64,000 bases of DNA from Syntrophales bacterium (GTDB lineage: Bacteria; Desulfobacterota; Syntrophia; Syntrophales; PHBD01). Position numbers and translations under genes: made by a program. Shown here one piece after another: positions 8,832 through 17,343 of this stretch. Under the pieces are notes generated by a model. The model was not told the origin of the DNA. It saw nothing but the letters and a program-made list of their open reading frames with translations, and did no database searches. Position 1 is the stretch's first letter, and every line of letters starts with the position of its first letter. The stretch spans positions 124,001 through 188,000 of the forward strand of contig DAOSEM010000002.1 in NCBI GenBank assembly GCA_035363115.1, given 5' to 3'.

Positions 8832-9551
8832 TTATCCCCGATCCAGATACTTCTCTCTGTTGTCCATGAAGCTCCGGTACAGCCGGTAGTTCTCCGTGTC
8901 CTCGTAATTCACCGGTGCGATGGGGATGCGGTCGAAGCTGTAAATGACGGCCCCGGGGCAGGCCAGCAGGATCGGTGAGTGGGTCGCCATGATGAACTGG
9001 ACGTTTCCGGCCCTGCCCGCGGCGGCAAGGACCTCCAGGAGCTCGATCTGGGAGCGGGGCGAGAGGGCCGTCTCCGGCTCGTCCATCAGGTACAGGCCGC
9101 GAATGGCATAGCGTGCGCGGAAAAAGGACATGACAGACTGACCGTGGGACTGGGTCAGAAACGAGCGGCCCCCCAGGTAATCCAGCTGGCCCGGGTCCGC
9201 CGCCGCCCACTCCTCGATGATCCTTGCGAAATCGCGGAAGACCGCCGCTCCGAAAAACGAGCCGGGCACGCGTCCATCCGTCCATTCCACCGAGATGTAC
9301 TCGCAGAACTTCTTTTCGTAAGGGTTCCGCCGGATCCGCCTTCCCTCGACGGCCTGCCAGATGTGGATGCCCGAGCGCCGGGCGATGGCCTCCAGCAGGG
9401 TGGATTTGCCCGTCCCGTTTTCCCCGGTGAAGAGCGTAACGGGGGTCTCGAAGCGCAGGCCCGGCGTCTGCTGAAAAGCGGGGAGATGAAACGGGTAGGT
9501 GTCCCGCACCGGGTAGCGGTCCGGGTTGAGGGTGACGCTTTTCAGGTGCAT
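8832..9551 (-). CDS. AAA-family ATPase (SMC/RecF-like, single domain)
   Basis: 239 residues starting MHLKSVTLNPDRYP at 9551; a longer open frame to 9806 is the shadow of the methyltransferase gene. Walker A is GENGTGKSTLL (near residue 44), the ABC-like signature region is around SHGQSVMSFF, Walker B is LYLMDEPETALS, and the H-loop is ATHSPILL. This is the small predicted ATP-binding family related to RecF/ABC ATPases, function usually unknown. It overlaps the methyltransferase gene by ten bases, so the two are co-expressed. Confidence 0.8.
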   Translation of the reverse strand: MHLKSVTLNPDRYPVRDTYPFHLPAFQQTPGLRFETPVTLFTGENGTGKSTLLEAIARRSGIHIWQAVEGRRIRRNPYEKKFCEYISVEWTDGRVPGSFFGAAVFRDFARIIEEWAAADPGQLDYLGGRSFLTQSHGQSVMSFFRARYAIRGLYLMDEPETALSPRSQIELLEVLAAAGRAGNVQFIMATHSPILLACPGAVIYSFDRIPIAPVNYEDTENYRLYRSFMDNREKYLDRG

Positions 9552-10240
9552 GCGGGCTCCTTTTTCTTCCTGGCCTCGACGATGGCGTAGGGACAGGTCG
9601 CGGAGGTGGTGAGGACGATGGCTCCGAATCCTGTGCCGGCCGCCATGGCGGCAAGATCCCGGCCGGAGAAGCTCCCGCCGAAGATGATGTTCCGGAGACC
9701 CCAGAACAGCAGGGGATCCAGGGGGCGGTAGGGGCTCAGCCGCTTCATGTAGGCCCGGATCTCTCCGTCCGTCGCCTCCCGGTCCGTCTCGGACAGAATC
9801 ATCCATCCCCCTGGACGCAGAACGCGATGGATTTCGGCCAGTCCCCGCCGCGGCTCCGGCCAGTGCTTGATGGACCCGACGGTGAGGGCGCCGTCAAAGG
9901 ACGCGTCTGCAAACGGGAGACGCATGGCGTCGGCCTGCCGGAAGCTACAGTTGGCGATCCCCTTCTTCCGGCGGAGGCGCTCGGCGGAGCGGACCTGCGT
10001 GATGGAGTAATCGACGCCGGTGACCGTCGATTCCGGACAGGCCGCCGCCAGGTTCAGGGCGACGTACCCCCTGCCGGTTCCGACTTCCAGGCAGGAATCC
10101 CGGCAGCCGGCAGGCGCCCGCCTGGCGATGTCCTCAAACAGCTCGGCGTTCGCCCCGCAGATGTGGTGGTTGTAGACGGGGCCGAGGATGTCCCACATCC
10201 AGCGGGCGTCCCGGGCTTTCGTAAGGAGTTTTTTCAGCAT
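9542..10240 (-). CDS. class I SAM-dependent methyltransferase
   Basis: 232 residues. Motif I is LEVGTGRGYVALNLA, the acidic residue of motif II is in VTGVDYS, the post-motif region is FRQADAMRLPFADASFDGALTVGSIKHWPEP, and HRVLRPGGWMILSE follows: a complete Methyltransf_11-type domain. Substrate unknown. It sits 43 bases downstream of the large flavoenzyme gene on the same strand and overlaps the ATPase gene, so the three may form one operon read from about 12.2 kb leftward. Confidence 0.85.
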   Translation of the reverse strand: MLKKLLTKARDARWMWDILGPVYNHHICGANAELFEDIARRAPAGCRDSCLEVGTGRGYVALNLAAACPESTVTGVDYSITQVRSAERLRRKKGIANCSFRQADAMRLPFADASFDGALTVGSIKHWPEPRRGLAEIHRVLRPGGWMILSETDREATDGEIRAYMKRLSPYRPLDPLLFWGLRNIIFGGSFSGRDLAAMAAGTGFGAIVLTTSATCPYAIVEARKKKEPACT

Positions 10241-10283
10241 GGTTTCCGCGCTGCCGTCCGGGAAGGTCCAGATCTTCAGATCT

Positions 10284-12215
10284 TTAGATCTTCAGGCCGA
10301 CAGCCAGGCCTTCCTCCACGGCTTCCCGGATCATCCGGGGCCGGACGCAATCTCCGATGGTGTAGACCTCCGGGGCCGTTCCCCGGAAGGCCTCGATGAC
10401 CGCCGGGTCGAGGCGGAGCCCTGCCGCGATGACCACGGCGTCCGCCTCGATGAATTCGGATTCCCCGTTCTTGTTCACCTTCACGCCCTGTGCGGTGATT
10501 TCCTCGACAGTCGTCCGGGTCTCCAGACGGATGCCCAGCATCTTCAGCATACCCAGGAAAAACGGCCGGTAGCTTGTAGCGACCGTCGGTGCCAGGCGCT
10601 CCAGCATTTCCAGGACGGTGACGCTCTCGACGCCCTGCTTCTTCGACACGAGGAACTCCGCCGTCTCGCACCCCACCAGGCCGCCGCCGACGATGACGAC
10701 GCGGCCCCGGACGGTCTTCTTCCCGGTCAGGACGTCCTCGGCGGCCACGACGTGGGCCGCATCCACTCCCGGAATGTTCGGGACGATGGGGACGGCGCCC
10801 ACGGCCAGGACCAGGACGTCGGGCTGTTCGTTTTTCACGGTCCCGGGATCCAGGGCGCATCCCAGCCGGAACTCGACGCCTGCCCCGGCGGCCCGCAGTG
10901 CCATGCTCCGGGTGAGGTTGGCGATCTCTTCCTTGTGGGGCGGCAGGCAGCCGATCCGCATCCATCCGCCCGGTTCCGGCTCCTTCTCGAAGAGGGTGAC
11001 CCGGTGCCCCCGCCCGGCGGCCGCCATGGCCGCCTCGAGGCCCGCGGGTCCGCCGCCGGCCACGAAGACCTTTTTTGCGCGAACGGCGGGCGTCGCCGCG
11101 TGCAGCAGTTCCTTCCCCGTGCTCGGATTGACGGTGCACCCGGCGGAGGCCCCGCAGTGCGGGTCCTTGTAGACGACCATGATGTCGGACAGGCAGGTTC
11201 CGCAGGCGAGGCAGGGGACGATCTCTCCGGCGCGCCCTTCTTTTGCCTTGTTGGCAAAGTGCGGATCGGCGATCAGGGCCCGCCCCATCCCGACGAAGTC
11301 GGCGAGGCCGTCCGCCAGGATCCGCTCGGCCGTTTCCGGGTCGTTGATCCGGTTGGAGGCGATGACGGGAATGCCGACGACGCCCCGGATCTGCCCGGCC
11401 AGGGGGGCGAAGGCCCCCTTCGGCACGAAAGACGCCACGGTGGGAATGCGTGATTCGTGCCAGCCCGTATAGGTGTTGAGAAAATCGACGCCCGCCTGCT
11501 CCAGTTCCCGGGCCACGATTTTCGACTCCTCGATGGTGTGTCCCCCCGGCATCTGTTCCTCCAGGTTCAGGCGAATCCCCAGCGGGAAGTCATGGCCGAC
11601 CTCCCGGCGGATGCGGGCGACGATCTCCAGGACGATGCGCATCCGGTTTTCCAGGCTTCCCCCGTACTCGTCCTCGCGCTGGTTCGTGATGGGCGACAGG
11701 AAGCGGTTCAGCAGGTAGCCCGCGCCGACGATGAACTCCACGGCGTCGAAGCCCCCTGCGCGAGCACGCCCGGCCGCCTTCCCGTAGTCGTCGACCAGCC
11801 GGTGGATCTCCTCGACCGTGAGGGCCCGCGGAGTTCCGCGCATCATCTGGTTCGGGACCGTCGAGGGGCCGATCAGCTCGGGCACGTCGTCCCGGAAGAC
11901 CATGTGGTAGGAGGTGATGAGCTGGCAGGCGGCCTTCGCCCCGTGGGCCCGGATGGCCTCCGTGAGACGCCGGATTCCCGGCAGAAAGCGGTCGTCGAAG
12001 ACGCCCGGTGCCATGTGCGATCCGGCGTACATGGGGGTGAAGGGAATGATGATCATGCCGGTGCCGCCCTTCGCCCGCTCGGCGAAATAGGCGATGAAGC
12101 GGTCCCCGACGGATCCGTCAGGCTCCGAGTAGCCCATCGTCATGGGGAGCATGACGATGCGGTTTTTGATTTCCAGGTTTCCGATGCGTCCGGGGGTGAA
12201 CAGGTGCCGATACAT
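10284..12215 (-). CDS. NADH:flavin oxidoreductase / 2,4-dienoyl-CoA reductase-like (OYE plus FAD domains)
   Basis: 643 residues, the usual length of FadH-type enzymes. The first 340 residues form the FMN-binding old-yellow-enzyme TIM barrel (start MYRHLFTPGRIGNLEIKNRIV). A Cys-rich segment follows (CLACGTCLSDI...HCGASAGC), the single 4Fe-4S site, and then two dinucleotide-binding folds (VAGGGPAGLEAAMAAAGRGH and VIVGGGLVGCETAEFL) for FAD and NAD(P)H. Such enzymes reduce activated double bonds, classically 2,4-dienoyl-CoA, which fits the dienoyl-CoA-isomerase-like crotonase at 712-1518. Relatives act on other enones, so the substrate is open. Confidence 0.85.
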   Translation of the reverse strand: MYRHLFTPGRIGNLEIKNRIVMLPMTMGYSEPDGSVGDRFIAYFAERAKGGTGMIIIPFTPMYAGSHMAPGVFDDRFLPGIRRLTEAIRAHGAKAACQLITSYHMVFRDDVPELIGPSTVPNQMMRGTPRALTVEEIHRLVDDYGKAAGRARAGGFDAVEFIVGAGYLLNRFLSPITNQREDEYGGSLENRMRIVLEIVARIRREVGHDFPLGIRLNLEEQMPGGHTIEESKIVARELEQAGVDFLNTYTGWHESRIPTVASFVPKGAFAPLAGQIRGVVGIPVIASNRINDPETAERILADGLADFVGMGRALIADPHFANKAKEGRAGEIVPCLACGTCLSDIMVVYKDPHCGASAGCTVNPSTGKELLHAATPAVRAKKVFVAGGGPAGLEAAMAAAGRGHRVTLFEKEPEPGGWMRIGCLPPHKEEIANLTRSMALRAAGAGVEFRLGCALDPGTVKNEQPDVLVLAVGAVPIVPNIPGVDAAHVVAAEDVLTGKKTVRGRVVIVGGGLVGCETAEFLVSKKQGVESVTVLEMLERLAPTVATSYRPFFLGMLKMLGIRLETRTTVEEITAQGVKVNKNGESEFIEADAVVIAAGLRLDPAVIEAFRGTAPEVYTIGDCVRPRMIREAVEEGLAVGLKI

Positions 12216-12300
12216 TCCTTCTCCTTTCGAACAGGCCGTGACGGGCCTGACAGCGGCCCGGGAAGAGGTTCATCCGTGCGGCCGGCGGGTCTTCCCGGCC

Positions 12301-12317
12301 GGTATGGATTCCATACC
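12301..12317. promoter_or_regulatory. inverted repeat, candidate operator
   Basis: GGTATGGATTCCATACC is a perfect palindrome with 8-bp arms around one central base. It lies 85 bases upstream of the divergent flavoenzyme gene and about 120 bases before the promoter of the CsgG-like gene. The protein binding it is unknown. The rest of the 306-base gap (12216-12521) shows only the promoter at 12434-12462. Confidence 0.4.
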
Positions 12318-12433
12318 TGAATCCGGGCCGGGCTTCAATCCCTGATGACATGCATGGACGCGATATCCAGGTGCCATCCGGCTGTCCGTGCACATACGGT
12401 GGATCGGAGTTGCTACCGCGGCCATAATCAGCA

Positions 12434-12462
12434 TTGACACCCGCGGGCGGCTCTCTTACACT
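12434..12462 (+). promoter_or_regulatory. sigma70-type promoter
   Basis: TTGACA (12434-12439), exact 17-base spacer, TACACT (12457-12462). The predicted transcript begins near 12469, giving a leader of about 50 bases with AGGAGG (about 12511-12516) before the ATG at 12522. Confidence 0.6.
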
Positions 12463-12521
12463 TCCCCGGCAGGCGGGATCTTGTCCTCCGCCGATTCTCC
12501 ACCCTTCGCACAGGAGGCATC

Positions 12522-13820
12522 ATGAACCGAACCGGAACCATGCTGAAGGCCGTACTTCCGTGCCTTGCCGCTGCTTTTTTCCTCATGATGTCTGTGTCAG
12601 AATGCAGCGCCTCCGGACAGGCACAGGCCTTCGGGGCCGTGCAGACCCTCCCGGCAACCGTGCGGTCGGTGGCCGGGAAGGAAGTGACCCTCGCCTGCCG
12701 GGCTCCGGAATGGAAACCCTCCGCAGATCCAGTCGAGCGCATCGTCCAGGATATCGCCCGGAAGACCCTCCTCCTGGAGGGCATGCCCATTGTGATCGGG
12801 GGAGAGAAAGGTACGATCCGGAGGGTTGCGGGAAACACAGTTGTGGTTGTCCTTGAAAAAGCAGCCGTCCTGAAAACGGGGGCAGGCCTTGTCATCGACG
12901 TTCCGAAGAAAAAAGTCGCCGTCGCCGAGATCGAGGTCCTGAGGGGTAACATCCGGGAGGCGGGTTCGATCCTGGCGGAAAAGCTGGGCACGGCCTTTGT
13001 CGAGGCGGGGTCCTTCGTCGTCGTGGAGAGGCAGAAAATCCAGGCCGTCATGGAAGAGATGAAGCTGGCCGCCTCCGGGCTCACGGAGATCCCGGCCCAC
13101 GCCCGGTCGAGGCTCCTGGTGGCCGACCTCATCGTAACGGGGACGATGACGGAGATGCGCGATGCCTGGGAGGTCCACCTGAGGGCCATCAACGTGGCCA
13201 CGGGCCAGGCGGTTGTCGCCGTCCAGGGGATGGTCCCGCTCTTCCAGGCCGAGGGAGGACGCGAGGCGAAGGCCCTGGAGGAGGACTTTGAATCGTATTC
13301 ACCGGGATCCGTCGACTATTCGTGGCACATGGGAGCGTGGCGCAAAGGGGTGGGCAAAGCCGTCCTCGACACAACCGGCGGGGCCGGGGGGTCGAAAAAA
13401 GCGCTTCGCCTGGACTACAATTTCACGCACCCGTACGAGGGACCCGGATGCCCCTCCCTGTCGAACGTCCGGAAGCGGGACCTGTCCCTCTTCAAAGGGA
13501 TCGAGTTCATGGTCCGGTCCTCCCAGCCTTCCCGCGCCTACGCGAACATCGACATCTCGGACCGCGAAAATCCGAGAATGCGGGACCGGTGGTCCGCCCG
13601 CTACCCCGTGGGGGAGCAGTGGCGGACCGTCCGGGTCCCCTTCGATCAGCTGAGCATCATCGTGGTCAAGGGCATCGAGGCCACCGGTTACCGGCACGGC
13701 CGGCAGGTCCTCGACCTGGGGCGGGTGGAGGCGATCCGGATTGGCGTATGTCCCTCGGACCTCGACGAACGCGCGGATAAAAAGGGATCCCTCTGGATCG
13801 ACAACCTGCGCTTCTACTGA
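12522..13820 (+). CDS. secreted CsgG/FlgO-like protein with C-terminal carbohydrate-binding-like domain
   Basis: 432 residues with a signal peptide (about 1-31). The middle (IREAGSILAEKLGTAFVEAGSFVVVERQKIQAVMEEMKLAASGL...LLVADLIVTGTMTE) matches the periplasmic CsgG/FlgO-type nucleotide-free fold seen in curli- and flagellum-associated outer-membrane proteins. From about residue 250 (EEDFESYSPGSVDYSWHMGAWRK) a beta-sandwich begins that ends LWIDNLRFY, typical of CIA30/galactose-binding-like modules. The combination suggests an envelope protein binding glycans or peptidoglycan. There is no lipobox at the expected place. Domain assignments are by eye. Confidence 0.6.
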   Translation: MNRTGTMLKAVLPCLAAAFFLMMSVSECSASGQAQAFGAVQTLPATVRSVAGKEVTLACRAPEWKPSADPVERIVQDIARKTLLLEGMPIVIGGEKGTIRRVAGNTVVVVLEKAAVLKTGAGLVIDVPKKKVAVAEIEVLRGNIREAGSILAEKLGTAFVEAGSFVVVERQKIQAVMEEMKLAASGLTEIPAHARSRLLVADLIVTGTMTEMRDAWEVHLRAINVATGQAVVAVQGMVPLFQAEGGREAKALEEDFESYSPGSVDYSWHMGAWRKGVGKAVLDTTGGAGGSKKALRLDYNFTHPYEGPGCPSLSNVRKRDLSLFKGIEFMVRSSQPSRAYANIDISDRENPRMRDRWSARYPVGEQWRTVRVPFDQLSIIVVKGIEATGYRHGRQVLDLGRVEAIRIGVCPSDLDERADKKGSLWIDNLRFY

Positions 13821-14270
13821 ACGAAGCCGCATGAATGCATACGCGATGCGGCCGCTACCCGGTCCGTACGAGGCGACGGACCGGCCGCAGCCGGTGCGTC
13901 ACGCGCCGCACACACCCATGTCACAGTCCGCACGGAGAAACCGCCGAAGGCCTTCCTGACGCCCTGACGGACCATCGCGATCCGGTTTTCCCAGCCTGTT
14001 CCTGTCTCTCCCAGGAGATTCCATCCGATTCCCGTTTTTTCCCATTCCTCTCTCCGACCCGCTGCGCCTTTATCTCCCTCTCGCCCGTCCATTCCCATGC
14101 CCCTGCCATGGCCTCCGCGAAGGCATCGGTATGACGACGATAGAAATGATATACGAATGTGATTTTCGTCACAGACAAAATCACGAATATCCGTACAATC
14201 CGGATCCACCAACCAGAATGGCCGGGGAATTCGGGAAGCGGAATGCCCCGGGCCGGATGCGGAGGAGACG
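13821..14270. other. 450-base gap upstream of the GTPase/roadblock cluster
   Basis: No gene is supported here. The right third becomes AT-rich and carries the CRP-like site and promoter described at 14158-14199. The left two thirds are pyrimidine-rich on the plus strand (about 13970-14110) and show no coding signature or strong hairpin. Confidence 0.5.
14158..14199 (+). promoter_or_regulatory. CRP-type site plus -10 element (class II arrangement)
   Basis: TGTGATTTTCGTCACA (14158-14173) has perfect TGTGA and TCACA half-sites six bases apart. TACAAT (14194-14199) follows. With a start near 14206, the palindrome centre lies about 41 bases upstream, the position of class II CRP-activated promoters, and no good -35 hexamer is present (ACAGAC at 14171-14176), as expected for an activator-dependent promoter. 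The first gene of the cluster starts at 14271. The likely binding protein is encoded at the cluster's far end (23476-24186). Confidence 0.65.
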
Positions 14271-14468
14271 GTGGGGGAAAAGCTGGTGCGCATCTATGAA
14301 CTCGTTACCGAAAAAACCGGGCTGAAGGGACGGCTCGAACTTGCCGTGAGAACGGGGATATCTTTGAGTCAGGCAGTCGACGTGGAAGATACGGAGGAAC
14401 TCGTTCACCGGTTCAAGCATGCGGCAAGCGACATCTACGATACGCTTTGCGGCAAGACCGCGCCGTAA
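14271..14468 (+). CDS. 65-residue cluster protein, paralogue of 15872-16072
   Basis: GTG start with GGAGGAG at 14261-14267. The protein (MGEKLVRIYELV...) shares over half of its first 57 positions with the protein at 15872, including MGEK.VRI.E.V, GLKGR.ELA.RTGIS and DTEE.V. It is predicted to be helical and soluble, with no known domain. The paralogue also precedes a roadblock gene, so these small proteins are probably partners or adaptors of the roadblock/GTPase module. They could equally be small DNA- or membrane-associated proteins; nothing visible decides. Confidence 0.7.
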   Translation: MGEKLVRIYELVTEKTGLKGRLELAVRTGISLSQAVDVEDTEELVHRFKHAASDIYDTLCGKTAP

Positions 14469-14483
14469 CGATTCGGTCAGGAG

Positions 14484-15350
14484 ATGAGGCCAGTGGAAGG
14501 CGCCGCCAGGAGAGAACTCAGGTTGATCGTGCACAATGACGGTTCTTCGGAGACCCAGCCGCACGTGGAAAAACAGGGCTCAAAAGAGGAATTGCAGCGC
14601 TGGCCGATCTGCGGCCTTCCGGTGGCGAGTTTTCTCCAGGTCATCGCCATGGACCAGCAGACCTGCATCCTGGAAGTCTACCGGGACGCCGACCGGCAGG
14701 GACGCTTCTGTTTCGTTCAGGGAGCCCTCTACGATGCCGCCTGCGACGGCCTGGAGGCTGAAGATGCCGCCATGGAGATGGTCTCCTGGGAGAACGTCCG
14801 GCTCAACATCCGGAGGATTGTCGATGCCGGCGGTTTTACCAGGAAGATCGAGAAGAGCCTCATGTCGATCCTGATGGAGTCTTCGCGGCGGTGCGACGAG
14901 GCGGCCGGCGGGCGGGGTGCGGAGGCGGAGGATGCGGAAGCAGACGCCGACACCGACGCGGAAGCCCCCGGGATGGGGGAAGACCGTTTCAAGCAGTGCC
15001 TTCGGGTCGTTCGCGAGGACATGGGAGATGCGCTCCTGTCGGCAAGCATCGCGGACCTTGACGGCGGGACGGTCCTGGCTTCCCATCATGACCGAAAAAC
15101 CCTGGGAACGGCCCAGCTGTTCATCCAGCTGACGGAATCCCTCCGGAGCGCTTTCGGACGGGATCCGGAACAGAGGGGGCTCGGCGGCCATTATATTATG
15201 AACCTCAGGGACGGGCTGACGCTCATGGTCCTTCTTTTCGACGGGCATCAACTGGGCATGCTGTTCGACAGCGCAAAATGCTCTCTGGGGCTGGTCCTGA
15301 ACGCCATCGTTCCCAAGGCTGCCAGGACGTTTGAAGCAGGCGGTGATTGA
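14484..15350 (+). CDS. PATAN (DUF4388)-roadblock/LC7 fusion protein
   Basis: 288 residues. Residues about 40-110 (GLPVASFLQVIAMDQQTCILEV...GRFCFVQGALYDAACDGLEAEDAAMEMVSWENVRLNI) match the PATAN/DUF4388 effector-like domain found in deltaproteobacterial and cyanobacterial signalling proteins. An acidic, low-complexity linker (AEAEDAEADADTDAEA) leads to a C-terminal domain (about 170-285) whose layout, ALLSASIADLDGGTVLASH...FIQLTESLRSAF...LRDGLTLMVLLFDGHQLGMLFDS, fits a roadblock/LC7 fold. It probably links a regulator-binding domain to the GTPase system. Confidence 0.65.
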   Translation: MRPVEGAARRELRLIVHNDGSSETQPHVEKQGSKEELQRWPICGLPVASFLQVIAMDQQTCILEVYRDADRQGRFCFVQGALYDAACDGLEAEDAAMEMVSWENVRLNIRRIVDAGGFTRKIEKSLMSILMESSRRCDEAAGGRGAEAEDAEADADTDAEAPGMGEDRFKQCLRVVREDMGDALLSASIADLDGGTVLASHHDRKTLGTAQLFIQLTESLRSAFGRDPEQRGLGGHYIMNLRDGLTLMVLLFDGHQLGMLFDSAKCSLGLVLNAIVPKAARTFEAGGD

Positions 15351-15479
15351 GCGGTCCCGCCCCGGGGCGATCCGTCCGGATGAAGGATCCGTGAGCGGGG
15401 GACGGGACGGCATTCCCGAATCGACGGGAATCGGGGAATTGTACAGCAGGAGAATCCAACATTCTAAAGGGGAGGCGTA

Positions 15480-15851
15480 ATGAACATACAGAAATTGAAT
15501 GGTTGTCTGGAAGGCTTGAAGAAAGACCTGGGGGACGGTCTGCTTGCGTCGAGCATCGTCTCAACGGAGGACGGGCAGGTGCTGGTGGCGACGGAGCGGT
15601 CCAATACGGCCGGGGCCACGCTGCTCAATGAAATCACCGTGTCCATCCGGGAGGGCCTCAAGACCTACCCGGTGGAGCTGGGCCAGTACTATTATATCGA
15701 CGTCGCCGGGAACATGGGCATCCTGGCCATCCCCTTCGGCGACTACCAGTGGGCGATCGTCGTCAACAAGAAACAGGTCAAGCTGGGGCTGCTTCTGAAT
15801 ATCGTTCTGCCCAGCATCATCAACGCATTCGAAGATGCGGTCGTTTCCTAG
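15480..15851 (+). CDS. roadblock/LC7-domain protein
   Basis: 123 residues, the typical single-domain size. Features are SSIVSTEDGQVLVATE (strand-turn-strand), TLLNEITVSIREGLKTYP (helix), YYYIDVAGNMGILAIPFGDYQWAIVV and a C-terminal helix. GGGGAGG precedes the ATG. Roadblock proteins form dimers that regulate small Ras-like GTPases (MglB for MglA). With the two other roadblock genes at 14484 and 16262, this cluster encodes three candidate regulators for one GTPase. Confidence 0.8.
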   Translation: MNIQKLNGCLEGLKKDLGDGLLASSIVSTEDGQVLVATERSNTAGATLLNEITVSIREGLKTYPVELGQYYYIDVAGNMGILAIPFGDYQWAIVVNKKQVKLGLLLNIVLPSIINAFEDAVVS

Positions 15852-15871
15852 AGAGTCGAAAGGAAGGGGCG

Positions 15872-16072
15872 ATGGGAGAAAAAATGGTCCGGATCTTTGA
15901 GATCGTCATGGAGCAGGCGGGTCTCAAGGGACGTATGGAGCTGGCGACCAGGACGGGGATTTCCCAGTCCATGGCGGCCCAGATGAAAGATACCGAGGAG
16001 ATGGTGAAAAAACTGAAGGAAACCGCCAACCTGATCCTCGATCGGAGCAACCTGAACACCATCAGCCACTGA
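15872..16072 (+). CDS. 66-residue cluster protein, paralogue of 14271-14468
   Basis: ATG at 15872 preceded by AAGGAAGGGG; an extension to 15749 overlaps the roadblock gene and is not supported. The sequence MGEKMVRIFEIVMEQAGLKG is near-parallel to the 14271 protein through residue 57, after which the tails differ (NTISH against CGKTAP). Helical, soluble, no recognised domain. Its position directly before the MglB-like gene mirrors the other copy's position before the PATAN-roadblock gene. Confidence 0.75.
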   Translation: MGEKMVRIFEIVMEQAGLKGRMELATRTGISQSMAAQMKDTEEMVKKLKETANLILDRSNLNTISH

Positions 16073-16261
16073 TGCGCGCCTTTCCGCGGCAGGCCGCGGC
16101 ACGGATGCCCCTGGGTGGAACGCTCCGCCCGCGGATCGTACCGCACACGGCCGACGCCGCGGCGGAGGGCGCCGACGGAACGGCCGCGCATCAACGAGAG
16201 TTGAGAGGATGATGGAGAAACGCATGCACGCGGGCGGCCACCGCCCGGGAAAGATGTCGCC

Positions 16262-16651
16262 ATGAGCCTGATCCTCGGCAGTCAGCACCTCGACAGGATC
16301 CAGGATACCCTGCAGAAGAACCTGATCGGGTCGGGTGTCCAGAACACCATGCTGATCGATATGGCCGGCAACATCATCGTGACGGTCGACAACGGGCAGG
16401 CGACGCGGGACATGTATTCGCTGGCCGCGCTCGCTGCGGCCAATTTCGGCGCGATGTGCAGCATGGCCAGGATCGTCGGGGAGGAAGAATTCTCGCTCCT
16501 CTTTCACAAGGGGCAGAAAGAGAGCATCTATTTCAGCAGGGTGAACGAAGAGTTCCTGCTGGTCAACATCTTTGACAACGAGGTAACCCTTGGATTTCTG
16601 AGGCTGAAGATGGCCCAGGTCATCCAGGAATTGTCCCGGGTTCTGGATTAG
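16262..16651 (+). CDS. roadblock/LC7-domain protein, MglB-like
   Basis: 129 residues. The segment TMLIDMAGNIIVTVDNGQATRDMYSLAALAAANFGAMCSMARIVGEEEFSLLFHKGQKESIYFS is a clear roadblock domain, and the wording of the central helix resembles MglB-type proteins more than the 15480 protein does. The next gene, 74 bases on, is the MglA-like GTPase, the standard mglB-mglA order, so this is the best candidate GTPase-activating partner. Confidence 0.8.
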   Translation: MSLILGSQHLDRIQDTLQKNLIGSGVQNTMLIDMAGNIIVTVDNGQATRDMYSLAALAAANFGAMCSMARIVGEEEFSLLFHKGQKESIYFSRVNEEFLLVNIFDNEVTLGFLRLKMAQVIQELSRVLD

Positions 16652-16725
16652 GAAACAGGATCACCCGGCCGGACCAGGCTGGGCAGGCAAAGCGCGGAAG
16701 GTGTCGGGCAGGGAGGAAGCGGACG

Positions 16726-17343
16726 TTGGCATTCATCAACCTGAAGGATCGGGTCATCCAGGCCAAGATTGTCTATTACGGTCCCGGAAGATGCGGCAAG
16801 ACGACGAACCTGGAATACATCTACAGCCGGTGCCGCGAGCAGATCAATTCCGAAATGGTGACGGTCAAGACGCAGGGCGACCGAACCCTCTTCTTTGATT
16901 TCTTTCCTTTCGACATCGGCAAGATCGCCGGGTACGACGTGAAAATCCAGTTGTACACCGTGCCGGGCCAGGTGAAATACAACTCGACGAGGCGGCTCGT
17001 CCTGAAGGGGGTGGACGGCGTCGTGTTCGTCGCCGATTCCGAAGCGGAGCGAAGAAACAAGAACGTGGCGTCCCTGATGAATCTCCAGGAGAACCTCGCC
17101 CTCTACAACAAGAACATTTTCGAGATGCCGCTGGTCATCCAGTACAACAAGCGGGACCTGGCAAAGCAGGGAATCGACGTGCTGGATGTCGAGACCCTGG
17201 ACCGGGATCTCAACGGCGTATTGAAAGCGCCGTCATTCGAAGCCAGTGCCGTGGAGGGAGACAACGTCGTTGTGACCCTGAAAAAGATCATCTCGCTGAC
17301 CATGGCCTCCCTGGAAAAGGAGCTGGAGAACGGGGATTGGTGA
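16726..17343 (+). CDS. MglA-like small Ras-family GTPase
   Basis: 205 residues from a TTG start with GGGAGGAAG at about 16711. The P-loop is GPGRCGKT (19-26), the switch region has TQGDRT with Arg53, the next loop is TVPGQ with Gln82, and the guanine-specificity motif is NKRD (141-144). Arg53 and Gln82 are at the same positions as the catalytic pair of Myxococcus MglA, so GTP hydrolysis should work in the MglA way when a roadblock dimer binds. Such GTPases set cell polarity for type IV pili or gliding machinery. It overlaps the next gene by one base. Confidence 0.9.
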   Translation: MAFINLKDRVIQAKIVYYGPGRCGKTTNLEYIYSRCREQINSEMVTVKTQGDRTLFFDFFPFDIGKIAGYDVKIQLYTVPGQVKYNSTRRLVLKGVDGVVFVADSEAERRNKNVASLMNLQENLALYNKNIFEMPLVIQYNKRDLAKQGIDVLDVETLDRDLNGVLKAPSFEASAVEGDNVVVTLKKIISLTMASLEKELENGDW

